A stretch of 64,000 nt of DNA from Hyperoplus lanceolatus (lineage: Eukaryota > Chordata > Actinopteri > Uranoscopiformes > Ammodytidae), in assembly GCA_026929865.2 (NCBI GenBank), contig CM049404.1:10834501-10898500 (forward strand). Direction: 5' to 3'. How positions within the stretch are numbered: position 1 is the first letter of the stretch; every line of letters begins with the position of its first letter. Shown here one piece after another: positions 33,510 through 56,160 of the stretch. Both the position numbers and the translations under genes were made by a program. The notes under the pieces are model-generated. The model worked only from the letters and a program-made list of their open reading frames with translations. It ran no database searches and was not told the origin of the DNA.

Positions 33510-36234
33510 GTACTGAACAGTAATCACATAAATCAGTTCACAACCTTTTAAATATAGCGTGACGCAAGGCTTACCATTAAACTGTAATTTTAGGTTTTGT
33601 TTGTAGTAACTGATAAAGAATAATCACCATACTGTAAAGTGTTCCTCACCTCTATGAAAAGATTAAGCATCGTTCAGATCACTGTTGTTTTTAAATCCTC
33701 CAAGTTTATGATTTGGGTTCACTCTACATCCGACACAGCAGTTTAAAGTGAAAATAACAACACTCACTTCTCCGATTGTCTGGATGGAGACCCATAGCAG
33801 TAGCCTGGAAATCCAGACCCATATCTAGAATGATAGAGGGTCTGGCCACGAGCAATAGTAATTCCCAACTCAAGGGGCGGCTCCTACTCGTGCATTTCAA
33901 TTGCCACTGCACGCTATTGGATAGCACTACAACCAATCAGAGCAATGAGCAATGTGAGGTATTAAGCCCCGTTTGTTTAGCGAACAGCGGGATTAACTGT
34001 TAAATTAAACTTTTGCCGTGGTCGGTCGGCAAAACAGAACATTCCTCTTACTTGCTAATGAAAGATTTGAGTGCCGTCTTCCAAATCGTAAAGGGTCAAG
34101 GCCAAAGCCGTCTCAAACATATCCGCAGCCATCTTTGATGTTTACTATCACGACTTCAATGGCGCACTGTCGTCATCCGGTTACGTCCGCCCCAGAGCAC
34201 CATACATAGGGCTCTGGCCCGCCCATATCAGATACAACCAATTGAAACGTATCTCAGGATTTTTTGACATATTTAATGAGCTTCAATGGAGAGTGTCCAG
34301 ACCACAGGTGCAGCAAATTTAATTTGCCTGCGCCTAGTGACAGGTCTGGATTTCCAGGCTACCATAACAGAGCTAAAGGAAAGTGAATATAGGATTTATA
34401 TTCATCAGTTTGCTGAGTTGCTGAGTAAGCAACCTACTTTTTTTGGAATCCGGTGAATCACTGGAAGTGGTTACAAGACTTACTTTGGGTCCCGACTGCA
34501 AACTTTTGTATATATGAAAAAATAGGGGTTTGACTGAAAGTAATTCATGACTCACTTTAACATGCACACTACTGACGAACAAGGAATGTGTATCTTCTCT
34601 GAAAACACCCCAGGGGCGCCCTTAGCTCAGTTGGTAGGGCGTCCCTCCCATGGGCCTCGGCCTGCCCCATTTCACCTCTGTCTCTACACTATCAATAAAG
34701 CATGAAAATGCCACAAAAAAACACCCCAACCATTTACAAGCTCTCTTTTTTCTTTGGTTTCCTTTGCAGGCATATGGCCACACACTCTCCACAGAAGACC
34801 CATCAGTGCTCATTCTGTGAGAAAATGTTCCACCGCAAAGACCACCTGAAGAACCACCTGCAGACGCATGACCCCAACAAGGAGGCCTTCAAGTGTGAGG
34901 AGTGTGGGAAGCACTACAACACCAAGCTGGGATATAAGCGCCACGTGGCCATGCACTCTGCCACTGCGGGAGATCTCACCTGTAAAGTGTGCATGCAGAC
35001 CTACGAGAGCACGCCCGTTCTCCTGGAGCACCTCAAGAGCCACTCTGGGAAGTCTTCGGGTGGCACCAAGGAGAAGAAACACCCGTGTGACCACTGCGAC
35101 CGCCGCTTCTACACCCGCAAGGATGTGAGACGGCACATGGTGGTCCACACGGGCCGCAAGGACTTCCTGTGCCAGTACTGTGCCCAGCGCTTCGGCAGGA
35201 AGGACCACCTGACACGCCACGTGAAGAAGAGCCACTCACAGGAGCTCCTGAAGATCAAGACGGAGCCTCCTGACATGCTAGGTCTTTTAGCTTCGGGCTC
35301 CTCGCCTTGCTCCGTGAAGGAAGAGCTCAGCCCCATGATGTGCAGCATGGGTCCCAACAAAGACCCCATGATGGGCAAACCATTCTCCAGTGGGGCCCCC
35401 TTCTCCATGGGCATGTACAACCCGCACCATCTCCAGGCCATGTCTAATACTGGGGTGGGTCACCCACACCCGTCCCTGATGCCCGCTTCCTTGTCTTCTG
35501 GCATGGGCATGGGCTGTCACATGGAATCCCCGGGATCCCTACACCCACACTCCCTTCACCACCACCACCATCACCACCATCACCACCACCACCATTCCCC
35601 TCCGCTGCCCTCGCACCACCAGGCGCCCCAGCAGCAGCACCAGCCCCAGCAAACCCACAAGTACCAGCTGGGATCTACCTCATACCTGCTGGACAAGCCC
35701 TTGAAAGTGGAGATGGAGAGCTTCCTCATGGATCTGCAGAGTGGCTCGCCAGGCCCGCTGCACTCCGCGGAGTCTCACGCTGCTGCCTCGTCGCCCAAGG
35801 ACGGACTAGAGCCCTCGGGCCTGGCGGACGAGCTCTGTGGGGATCACCTCCTGTCCAAGAGCCCTGTGGTGCTCGCCGATTCTCTGTGTGCTGCTAACAT
35901 GGACTTCTCCCACCTGCTGGGGTTCCTGCCCCTCAACCTGCCCTCGTACAGCGCCCCCATGGGCACAGGAGGGCTGGTGATGGGCTACAGCTCCTCCGCG
36001 ACCTCCTCCTCTTCCTCCATCTCCTCTTCCTCATCTCTGCATGCCGGCGACCCCCACGCGGCAGCAGTGGCCGCCCTGGCCTCGGCACCTCTTACCTCTT
36101 TGCAACCGCAACCTCAGGAGCAGCACAGCTCCAGCGGGGGTCTGGGCCTGGGAGCCCTGCACCCCCTCCCATCAGTGTTCAGCTCCAGCCTTAGTACCAC
36201 CACACTGCCTCGCTTCCACCAGGCCTTCCAGTGA
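33172..36234 (+). CDS. plagl2: PLAGL2, zinc-finger transcription factor PLAG-like 2 (two coding exons)
   Basis: Joining 33172-33509 to 34770-36234 gives 601 codons (600 residues). The donor AG|GTACTG and acceptor TTTGCAG|G split one arginine codon. Seven C2H2 fingers are visible at about residues 68-88, 96-118, 126-146, 155-175, 184-204, 219-239 and 247-268, each with its Cys and His pairs intact. Finger 7 is followed by VKKSHSQELLKIKTEP, and the protein ends in TLPRFHQAFQ; both are PLAG-family signatures. PLAG proteins are nuclear activators that bind a bipartite GC-rich site through these fingers and act on growth genes such as IGF2. PLAGL2 is preferred over PLAG1 because of finger-7 flank wording and the TM9SF4/HCK neighbours. 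The ATG at 33172 has a strong context (gccATGG), and an in-frame TGA lies upstream at 33109-33111. The protein is about 100 residues longer than mammalian PLAGL2 (about 496), largely from Arg/Glu, His and Ser-rich tracts. A further 5' noncoding exon is expected but not located with confidence. Confidence 0.95.
33801..34361. mobile_element. Nonautonomous DNA transposon with TIRs in the PLAGL2 intron
   Basis: The left end TAGCCTGGAAATCCAGACC is matched in inverted orientation by the right end GGTCTGGATTTCCAGGCTA. The flanks are near-identical 9-mers, CCATAGCAG (33792-33800) and CCATAACAG (34362-34370), which look like a target-site duplication with one change. No intact transposase is encoded in 561 bp. 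The superfamily is not certain; a hAT or similar type with an 8-9 bp duplication fits. Confidence 0.75.
34612..34706 (+). mobile_element. Truncated tRNA-derived SINE in the PLAGL2 intron
   Basis: The sequence TTAGCTCAGTTGG is a tRNA-like A box. It is followed by a tail with TTTCACCTCTGTCTCTACAC and CAATAAAG, typical of fish tRNA-derived SINEs. The B box region appears deleted. It ends about 65 bp before the last PLAGL2 exon, in the intron. Confidence 0.6.
34770..36234 (+). CDS. plagl2: PLAGL2 last coding exon (fingers 2-7 and C-terminal region)
   Basis: Begins after TTTGCAG with the last base of R113, then HMATHSPQKTHQC. It holds the rest of finger 2, fingers 3-7 and the whole C-terminal transactivation region. 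Features seen are a run of 13 histidines at about residues 376-388, Gln-rich and Ser-rich stretches, and three psi-K-x-E sequences at K276, K296 and K425. The stop is TGA at 36232-36234. Confidence 0.95.
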
Positions 36235-37153
36235 GATGGCCAGCCCTCGGCCCAGCCAAGACGGCCTCCACACCACACCAGCATCCACTGAGCTCAGCTA
36301 AGCTCAGCTCAGCATGGATATTTCGGGCTGTGGTTTTTACAGGGCCTGATCAACAAGTTGGAGAATTAGAATAAGTAACACTTAGAAGCCTTAAGTGAAA
36401 GCGCACAAAAGCTTTTGATTGAGCCTTAAAAGGAAGTTAACCCTCTTTGAGCAAAAAAAAGGAAAAGGTGAGAAAAAAAGTTAAAGCAGCTTTTATTTGG
36501 GCTTTTTTCTCTCCTATAGTTATAACAATGTATTAACCCATGTTTTTTTTAATTTCCATTTACTTGCCCTTTTATTTCCCCTCCATACCCTATTTAGTAG
36601 TATAGAACGCAGGATCAGTAGGCTAAAAGGTGTGGTACTGCATACTTATTTTTATTTTTTAAATCAAAGATAATTTTTAGTGAAGATTATCTGTCTTGTT
36701 GTGACCCAGAAAAAAATATAGTTTGAAGTGGATATTTTGTTTTACTTTATTTTTATTATCCAAATGTTAGAACATGTGTCTCATCTTGAGTTTTGAACCA
36801 CCCACTCTGATCTAACCCAAACTGTCATGAACAGTACGGAAGGAAGAGAGTTCAGGGAATGAAGAAAATCTAGACCATCGAGTCAACAATTGAACCTAAA
36901 CTCCTATAGATGGCTAGAGCCACAAAAGCGATGGCTGCCTCTCAAACAAAAAGTGCTCTTCAAACTAGAAAAAAGAATGGATGGATGTCCCTGTTATTTT
37001 CTGTAACTGATCTGCTCCTAGAGTCGGGTCAGTTTGAAATTAAAATTGCCCACTAAATGAGAGACAGACTCTTTATCATTTGATTGAGAAGAGACCTGTT
37101 TGCTGCCAAACACATATTCTAGTCACACACAAGGCCACACATGTTTAAAAGAT

Positions 37154-37229
<76 letters not shown>

Positions 37230-40200
37230 AATGTGAAAGTGTGTGAGTTGGTTGAAAATATCACGTTTGCTTTTTTTTTTAACTGTTCCTCAAGAGAAGC
37301 ACTTTTTTCTTTTTGTTTCTATTTTAGCAGAAGGCACTTCTAGGAAACGTTTTGGGAAACCTGTCTCCTTCAGAGACAGAAACTATCTCTTCTAACTTTA
37401 TCTCTTAAAGTTCCCACGACAATGATACTTGCAGCTGCTTCTTGGCTGCCCAACATACCTAAAATATATATTTTTGGAATAAAAAAAAAACAAAAACACA
37501 TCTTTAGGCAGTCTTTTAAAAAGATGCATCATCATGGTAATGATGAACCCTGACATATGTGAATGGTAAAAATATAACAAACAAACTAAATAATTACAAT
37601 GACGGATGAGGAAAAAATGTGTTAAAGAATGTTATTGCAGTGTACGAATTATCTCAAAAATGAATATTATTATTGCTTTTATCTCAGTAAGGTGTATTTT
37701 AAGTAGACGTATTAAAGCTAAGTGATGATGTTTTTGATGTCTGGCAGGTTTACATTTGTGTGTATCTTGCTGCTTTTTTCTTTTTTTTATGATCAAACAA
37801 ATGGATGAAGTATTAGCTTTTTCCCTTAAGCTTTCTCTGTCATATCCAATCTTTACCTTTTACATGTACTTGAGTTAGTATAGCGGAATCAGAACTGTGG
37901 ATGGGAAATATCAATAGAAGGCTGTTAGTGGCTTAATAATCAGTTAGGATTTAAACTAGATAAATTGTGTCATAGGAATGCTGACATGGCGGGCCTATGA
38001 TTCTAAAAGTGTAGGTATTTGTGGAATATGTAATTCCCCCCCCCCCCCACCACCACCCTACCCCATTTCACTCCTAGCTCAGAATTTTGAGATGTCTTGG
38101 AGTTTAGATCCTCTTTAACCTTTCACCACCAGCCCATATACAGTATACAGTATATAATAAAAACCTGAGCCCAAAGTTAACCCAAGCCTCAAAGTGACAC
38201 AGGTGCTCTATATCTAATGTGCTGTTTGTGGCACGACCATGACTTCCCACAGGACCAAGCTCCTGCATCACCTGCGATGGACCATTCAGTGCATATAGCC
38301 TAAATGTGCTTCCAGTCACAGAAGAATACCTGTTCACTTTGCCCAGAGCAGTCGTCGTGCCCCAGGCAAGCCCCAGCCAAGCCCCAGCCACCATGTTTGG
38401 TAAAAACACAAAAGAAGGAGAAGAAGAAAAAAAAATACATATTGCTGCTTTTAGCTACGGTTGCTGATGGACGACAACTGTAGACCACTAGAACATTTCA
38501 ATTTTTCTTTTATTTTTTTTTTGCAAGCTAGACAGCGAGCTGAAAAACCTGCACAAACCGAACCGACAAAGTGTTCATCATCCCCTCTGTTCCCTCCTCC
38601 TCCTCCTCCTCCTCTTCCTCCTCCTCTCTCAGCTGCTTTGAGTCAAAGGAAAAGGGTCTGAAAATAAAGAAGCATGGCGATATCTGAAAGAACGCAGTCA
38701 CCGAATTCCCGGCTTTGACATTCAAAGCACAGGGGGGACACATGACTGACTGCACACCTTTGGGGTATTGCTCATAGTCATATATTTGTTTTGTTTGTTG
38801 TCGTATGATATATTATTTTCTGTTTGTATAAAACAGGACCTCGAAAAAAACAACACAACACATCACCTCATTTTTATTTGTTTTTATTTTTTTCTTACCA
38901 AAACCTGGGGAGAAGAAACTACATTTTTGCACAATGGCTTGTTACAAGTGTTGTCCAATTGTTAATACTGTAGGATATGAAACCCCGACGATGAGCAGCT
39001 GATGGCCCTCGTGTGTTAGATGGCTGACAATTCAGAATCAGCAAGCACTGATGCAAGTAAAGCTTCCCCCCTCTTCCAGTCTGCAGTTGAGTCATACATT
39101 CATCACTTAAATTGTGGATATAATAATCCGAGAATTGAACTCATTTGAAACTTATTTTAAACTCATTAGTCTACCCCCTGGAAAGTCATCATTTTGATGA
39201 TGACTCTTTTAAAATGATCAAACTTTTTGATTGAGCTTAAATAAAATTATCTGCACCTTTTTATGAGAATGTGCAAGATATATTAGGAAAGATTCAAATT
39301 TGATCTTTTGTATCACCTTAAAAAAGATACTTTTTAAAGAAAAGCCCTCTTGGCTTAAGCCAAATGTGTAGCAATCAAATTGAGCATTTATATTTTTCTA
39401 ACAAATATTAATTTAGTCCTTTAAAAAAAGGAAAAGCTTTTGGCATGTATTCAGTTTGTCCTCCCTGGGTTTCTGTGAGCTAATCTGAATTCTAGCACTT
39501 TCAACCTTTAAAAAAAAGAGTATGTTTTTCTTTTAAAATTTCAGCTTATATGTTCATATGTTTTTAATTTTGTATTGATCCTGTATATGTATGTGCCATT
39601 AGTTTGATGTGTAGACTTTATCAACATTTGTGTATTTCTCTTCTCCAAAAGAATAACAGTATTTTTGATAGACTTTTCACTAATATCCTTCTGCCCTTCT
39701 CTTTTGAAAGCTTTGCCTTAACTCATACATTTGTCTAATCAACCTCTACGGCCAAGTGCTTGGAGAAAACAGCAACAACGTGTCTGTTACCCTGAGGCGG
39801 TGAGAAACAGAGCCGTTGTCAAAACCACAACCTGACCACAACCTGCCATTGAAACACTGTTGCGACAGTGACCCATCTACAAGCCAATTTTTTACAAGCA
39901 AAAAAAGGAAGAAGATGAAGTCAGAAGTAACCCCCTAAAAATATAGCACTTAGAGCTCCCAGAGCGGGCTGTCCCTGCCCTCTGTACGATTAGTATAAAT
40001 CAACTTCTGTTTCCTTTTGTGGAATGTGGAATTAACTATCAAATGTGGCTTTAAATGAATGTTACTAAACATTGAAGTGGTTGAAAAAGAGAATAATTGT
40101 TGTTCAATACTTTTAGAACTTCACTTTAAAAACTGTCTTAGTTTTTGAACGTAAAAGTGGTCAGGCCGGACTTGTAGCTGTGAAACACTGAAAGCAGATC

Positions 40201-41400
40201 TCCTCCTGTTGTACCACCAGAGCTCACGATGTGTTTCTAGAGGGATTGACCCAGGACTGGGTCAGTCAGCCTTTAAAGTGGGATCTTTATGGGCCCCGTT
40301 TCTGGACTCACACCCCCATCTGTATTAAAGCCCAGTTCTGCAAAGAAAAATACATATCAAAATACTTTACCCATCTCATAATAATAACACACACAAGTCA
40401 AAATGTTGATTTGAAGTCTTGAGTATCTATCTTACGTGTTGTAATTCACACTTAAGACTTACGCAATAAGCCTCAGATAACAAAAGGATTACTTGACCTC
40501 ATCGGTGGGCTGACAGAAACATCACTTGGTAAAAAAAAGTATCCTTCACCGACCTCTGACAGTTGTTCTGTTTCTCGGCTTGGCTGTAGCTCCGTTACCT
40601 CGACCTGCACCTGCTAGGGATGCACTTATCCTCACCTTTTTCCTCTTTACTACTAGGTGCAGAACACAAACATTTTAAGGGAATTTGTTCATCAGTTTAA
40701 GCCGGAGAAAAAAAACTGATTTGATTAGTATGCTCTCTCGTTCTCTTTCTCCCTCTCTCTCTCTTTTTTTTGCTTTTAGTAAGAAACTGGGTGCTGTCTG
40801 ATGCAGGCCACATCCACATGTAGTTTTATATATTTCTAGCTTATTGTAAGTCTTGCATTCCAACCTCTTTGTGTATCTCGTTTAGTGACATAGCCCAATT
40901 TATTTTTTATCACTTGCTATTACAGCCACCTCTGGAATGAATAAGGTGAAAAAAAGGTGAACGAAAATAGAATATTTGTATTCACTTACACTATTTTATA
41001 TAGCATGGAGTTTATCAACTACAGGGAGAATTATATTAAGGATGTGCCTCGGAGAAAGGAAGAACATGAGAAGTCTTGCTTTTTTTGTTACATATCTCAC
41101 ATGCAATCAGTTGCTGCAATGTAAAAGTGACAGATTTGTATATTGGTTGATCCAAAGAGATGATGAACACAACAACAGAACTATTGACTTATTGTACAGT
41201 ACAGTGTATCTTGAGTTGTCATGTGTTATGTTGAACTGATTAAAAGACAAACCAGCGGTTTCATACCCTCTTTGCATTCTTTTTGTTTTCAGTTTCAAGA
41301 CTTGTTTTTTCTCTACTTTCTGTAGCCTATCCACTACCACAGAATGGTATCAAAATCAAGTATGATTTAAACTGTTCACACATGGCCGCAACTGCCATGT
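36235..41400 (+). other. Probable PLAGL2 3' UTR and downstream DNA
   Basis: No coding exon is seen. The sequence is AT-rich, with short poly-T runs and few of the transposon types found elsewhere in the window, which suits a long 3' UTR as known for mammalian PLAGL2. It contains a GAAA tetranucleotide repeat (37155-37230) and a CTC/TCC-rich stretch (about 38595-38632). Candidate AATAAA signals lie at 38663-38668 and 39240-39245. The true cleavage site cannot be fixed from sequence alone. Confidence 0.5.
37155..37230. repeat. (GAAA)n microsatellite in the PLAGL2 3' UTR region
   Basis: About 19 uninterrupted tetranucleotide units of AAAG/GAAA. Being purine-only on the + strand, it would appear as a GAAA tract in a PLAGL2 transcript. 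Confidence 0.95.
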
Positions 41401-43028
41401 AGGACACTGTGGGGGCTGCAGAAAATAATTTTTATATAGTTGAAGGGATTACATTATTAAGGTTTTTTTGAGGATTCTGCAACATGGAGACCTTGATGGG
41501 AAATATAATGGCAGTGCTTTATTGTTCTGGTCTCTCATTTCCAAACAATTTCTTAAGAGGTTTCCTGCAAAAAAGATGTAAATTACTCTTGATAGTTGTT
41601 TAAGACAACTTTGTTAGTTGAAGCTCATTTTATTTGTTGTGTTGAGATAATGATTTTCAGGTGAATTGTCCTTGAATTTCTGCTGAATTCAAACAAAAAA
41701 CAAAGACTCCTCTAATATGACCTATTAATATAATGTATTTTGTTATATTAGAAATAGTACAAGGAGGTATTCAAAAGACAAGGTGTACAGCCATGGTATA
41801 GCTATGTGAATATCAACCTGCTAACTATAGTTTGCAATGACAGCACTAACATGCTCATATTTAGCTGTTATAATGGGGGTCTATACGTTAGCCATTTTCA
41901 CCACCTTAGTTTTGCTTATGAGCAGGCCCACATTACCTTATTAAACTCTGAAACACATTTTATCAAAATCCATGCATCCATGAGCAGCATCATCCTGGCT
42001 ACAGTCCATCTACACATCACAAACAGATTTCGTAATATTGTGTTTTAAGATGCTGAACAACCGCTTTCTAAACCCAAACTGGTACACACACTAAGCCATG
42101 ATCTTTACAAATCAATACAATAGTTAGCTTCAAAGGGGGAGATTATCATACGACTAGACCTCTATGACTCACAATCTTTATAGAAATATAGAAAGTAACA
42201 CAATTTTAAAAGAATACCCATACTATCCCAGAATGTGTTAGGACCCTCTGAATGGTGTGTCCGCTGTGCGTCTAACTTTCATTTTGGACCCTGGTCTGGA
42301 TTATGTCTCAGAGAGCCGCAGGAAGCCTGTACGCATAGCTGAGTGTCAAGACTGGCCTAATTATAGTACCATGGAGCTAACCTATACTTACATCAACTGA
42401 GCTGACTCTCGCACATACACTTACAGGATGCCAACTGTGCCATAACTCAAGAATAGAAAATCTCATAGTTAGTAAATTCTCCGAAGAGTAACCTGGAGAG
42501 CTCATAAAAAGGGCAGAAACACCACAACACAGACTTTGTAATTGGATCATAACCTTCCAGACAATGAACATTTTTGGAAACAGAGAAGCACAAGCCATGG
42601 ATTAACACCTAGACAGGCATATACACTCACAGGTCACTTTTGGGGACTTTACATATGAGTTTCGTTCATTTCTTGGGAGATTTACAATAACTATAACCAG
42701 TAATTGCCTAAATATCACATTAACCACCGAGCCAAAGACCAGAGTTTTACTCATTAGGACATAACTTTTGTCCCCACTTTCACACACCGTCCCCAGTCAC
42801 TGGCCTTAAGTTGTGTTTGTCCCAGAAAGGGACCTAAGTTAGAACCACACACACACACACTGGAGCCACTGCGACTGAAAATAACCCAAGTGACATCACT
42901 AAGGTTATTTTCTACACATGATAAGAAGACGCCTGCAACTGAGTGCATTTGTGAAATTTCTACCCATTCAAGAATATTTCAAAAAACACAAGAAGCTGAC
43001 ATTTTTCATATTCAACTTTTTTATCCAC
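41401..43028. other. Interval between the convergent PLAGL2 and TM9SF4 ends
   Basis: AT-rich DNA. Around 41800-41990 it carries TAGCTGTTATAATG and GCTCATATTTAGC words of a dispersed repeat also seen near 23150 and 61480. No gene is seen. Confidence 0.4.
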
Positions 43029-43189
43029 TTTATTGTTTTGCCGGACATTCTGTAAAAGAAACAAAGAGAAAAAGTAACAGTAACAAGTTCCTTTGAAAGT
43101 CATCATGAGCTTCATGCTTTTGGCTAAAACGATGACAGGATCATTACAGAGCGCCACAAACAGCAAAACGCAACGAATACAAAGCCGTT

Positions 43190-45553
43190 TTCCTTTATTT
43201 ACATTGTAAACTCCTCAGTCACACATACGCCGCCCATGACATCGGGCCTCTTTAAAAGTCTACCTGTTAAAAAAATCTCCCCGGCATGTGCACATCAACA
43301 GCAGGAGAGGAGCCCGTCTTCCCATAAGACAGCAGCCGAACGTCAGAGCCATAATACAGAGGGTGATGCGGTGGATAGATGATGTCTGAGTGCCTGAAGG
43401 AGGGGAACCACAGAGTACTGATAATATATGAGAAGTTTCTATGAACTGAGGGAAACCTCTAGGCTTTACTTGAGCAGTCAATCTCCTGCAGCAAGGGGAA
43501 TAGAATTATTTCATAAATTAGTGATGTGTTGGCTGGATTCTAATGTAGGAGGATGAGTCACTCAGGTAGTCCCTGGAGTCAGGGCGGACCGAGGGCCCCC
43601 TTTACATTCCGCACTCATAAATCCAGCGCTAAAAGCTGCTGGAGTAAAGCATTTGAATTGTGATGGTACAACTGTCCTGTCTTTAGAATCAGCTGGTGTT
43701 AGTCCACCTCAAACCATATTGTAGTTAGAATTGAACTCTCCTGTCTCCATTATTTGGGAAATGTGCTCATTTGCTTTCCTGTAGTTAGAAGTATGCATAA
43801 TATAAAGATACCTCCAGCAGCCGGTCAAGTTAGCTTAGCATTTGTTACGTTTGGACAGAGGCGAGCCGTTTCCAGACTGTGTCCAGTCTTTGAGTTAAGC
43901 TTAACTAACCAATTGATAGCTGTAGCTTCAAGTTAACAAAAAGTTAAGACAGTGGTGTCAATCCCATCTAACTTGGCAACACAATGTTAAACTCTGTCTG
44001 CCTATAAAGTCATGATGATTATGACGTCATTTGATTGATAAATATTGAGTAATTTAGCTACAGTTAAACACAGCTGTTAATAGAGCAACATTTTGACCTG
44101 CTTCCCTCAGTGTTCTACAAGAAAAAAAAAAATAAAATAAAAAATACATTTCATTTGCAGCCCCCAAAAAGTAATTTGAAAAAAAAAAGCAGAAAAAAAG
44201 CTGTGATTTAGGAATGTGGACATCAGTCTTTACATCATCGACTGCACGGGTAAAATGAGAAATCCTCTTACATGTTAAAGCTCCGTCTCCCGCGGCTGTC
44301 ATACCGAAATCTACCACTTGGTAGAAAAAAAAAAATGGTGATTCTCATTGGCTTGAAATGAAAATAAAAAATGTTTTTCATATTAAACACAAAAACATAA
44401 CATACATTAGATTCAGGCTTTAAGAAATTACGCAACAATTTTCCTTTGAAATAACCTTCCAAGTTTGCACTTTCTTTCCATTACTGCAAAGTTCAGCAGG
44501 CATCCGGCGCTGCTATTGCTACACTGACGGCACTTACAGAAAGTAAGTTTCTACTGGAAAAGCTTCCAAATACAAAGATTACTCCTCCTCATCTCTGTTT
44601 TGACTGCAGCTTTTCCCTGCAGTCAGCTGCTTCAGGTCGTGGGGTTCATATTCCCATTCAGAAGTGTTATCTTATGTTGAGAGCATCAGTACTTTGACAT
44701 TAATGAGACCCAGTGTTTTGGAAGGAGAAGCTAATATTTTGATAACATTTGTGGTTAACACGGTCAAACCAGGACATGGACACTGGAGTTAAAAAAGAAA
44801 AGAAAAAAAATTAACATTTAATTCAACTTTTCTTGTGTTACAATAAAGAACTTCCCAGCATAATTTTCATCCATATGAGTTCAACACAACAAAGTCAAAC
44901 ACCAGTTTAGACTGCCTGATCCTTCCCTGATCTCTAAAAAGTCTCTGATATGAAACCTAAAGCAACCTTTTTAAAAACAAGAGACCACGGGAAAGAGTAC
45001 AGAAAAGACAGAATTTTATGTAAGCAAATCAGATGAAATATAGCTCCCCCCACAGAAGATGATTGAAAGAAATTAAAGTCCGAGATAAGTCCTGTGAGAC
45101 CAAAAAGTAAAAAACCTGGATAAGTTAGACTCGCAACACAAATGACAAAGACATTGATACATAAATCATCGTTTTGTCAAGCTTTGGCCCACTGTGTTGT
45201 GTGCAAGGTGAAACAGCAGAAGACATAAACAACTGTCCCGTCAGAGGGTTTAGGGTTCCCTCTGGGTCTGTCCCGGAAAGAGGAGAGAGAGGGAGGGGGG
45301 AGGAGGGAGAGGGCAGAGAGAGAGAGAGCTGGTTTATAGCTCTACCTCCTTGCTGGTCTCCCCCCCCCCCCGTGAGGCCAGTGGGTGGGGCTGTCGCGCC
45401 GTAAAAAGAAGCCCCTCTCCGTTCCCTCCACACACACAAGTCAGTGCTTGTTGGACATGAAGAATAAAAAATATATATACATTAAAAAAACTGAATGTGA
45501 CAAAAAAAAAAATTAAAGGAAAAAAAATTTAAAAAAAAAAGAACAGCAGTGAC
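43190..45553 (-). other. Probable TM9SF4 3' UTR
   Basis: No coding signal is seen downstream of the TM9SF4 stop on the - strand. On that strand AATAAA occurs at 43194-43199 and again at 43029-43034, either of which could end the transcript. The stretch is AT-rich with poly-A/T runs, a short GA/GGA-rich patch at 45278-45330 and a C run near 45361. Confidence 0.4.
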
Positions 45554-55782
<10,229 letters not shown>

Positions 55783-55790
<8 letters not shown>

Positions 55791-55830
55791 TTTGAATACG
55801 TGTCATTAGTGACGTTGCGGAAGTACTGTG
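55783..55830 (-). promoter_or_regulatory. tm9sf4: TM9SF4 core promoter / translation start element (YY1- and TISU-like, ETS, CRE half site)
   Basis: On the - strand CAAAATGGCGGC (55783-55794) overlaps the start codon. It fits the YY1 site and, with one mismatch, the TISU element (SAASATGGCGGC) of short-5'-UTR housekeeping genes. On the + strand a CGGAAGT ETS site lies at 55818-55824 and TGACGT at 55810-55815. No TATA box is seen. The surroundings are relatively CpG-rich. Factor binding is inferred from motifs only. Confidence 0.6.
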
Positions 55831-55864
55831 GTTTTTGATTCATTCATTTCTCCATTTATTTGAC

Positions 55865-56160
55865 ACTCCGGCCGTTTCTCAATTCGCGTTCTTTTCTGTA
55901 CTTGTGTACTTGCGTTCTCGTAAAACGTCATCAACCGTAGCCCAAGTACTGTTCCAATTCAAAGTTCGCATCAAGTCAAGTACCCGGAAGTGTTCCTGAT
56001 GTGTTCTTCAACTGGCCATTCTATCGAGGATGCATCGGTGGTGACTTGTGCGGACTTGGGGCCGTTAGATATCCCAGAATGCATTTCGCAGCGTAGTAGC
56101 AGAGCAAGGAGGCAGTCGGCAGAGGCGGACAAGGCGGAGAAACCCACAACTGTAAGCATA
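55865..56160 (+). repeat. Repeat-like sequence just upstream of TM9SF4
   Basis: Begins GGCCGTTTCTCAATTCGCGTT and continues with GTTCCAATT, GAGGATGCATCGGT and CCCAGAATGCATTTCGC. Similar words (GAGGGATGCATCGGT, GCGTTCCAATTGC) recur at about 58415-58455, which suggests two members of one dispersed family. A short ORF at 55990-56178 lies within it and has no recognised homology. Confidence 0.35.

Noticed and set aside
34702-34769. Methionine start at 34702 for the large zinc-finger open frame
   Set aside because: These bases are intron. The acceptor TTTGCAG at 34769 and the split Arg codon join the frame to the exon at 33172-33509, which supplies finger 1 and half of finger 2.
34810-35520. Several open frames antisense to the PLAGL2 zinc fingers
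   Set aside because: They are shadows of a GC-rich coding exon.
45344-45352. CTACCTC, a let-7 seed match, since PLAGL2 is a reported let-7 target
   Set aside because: It is about 9 kb beyond the PLAGL2 stop and inside the TM9SF4 3' region on the wrong strand for that gene.
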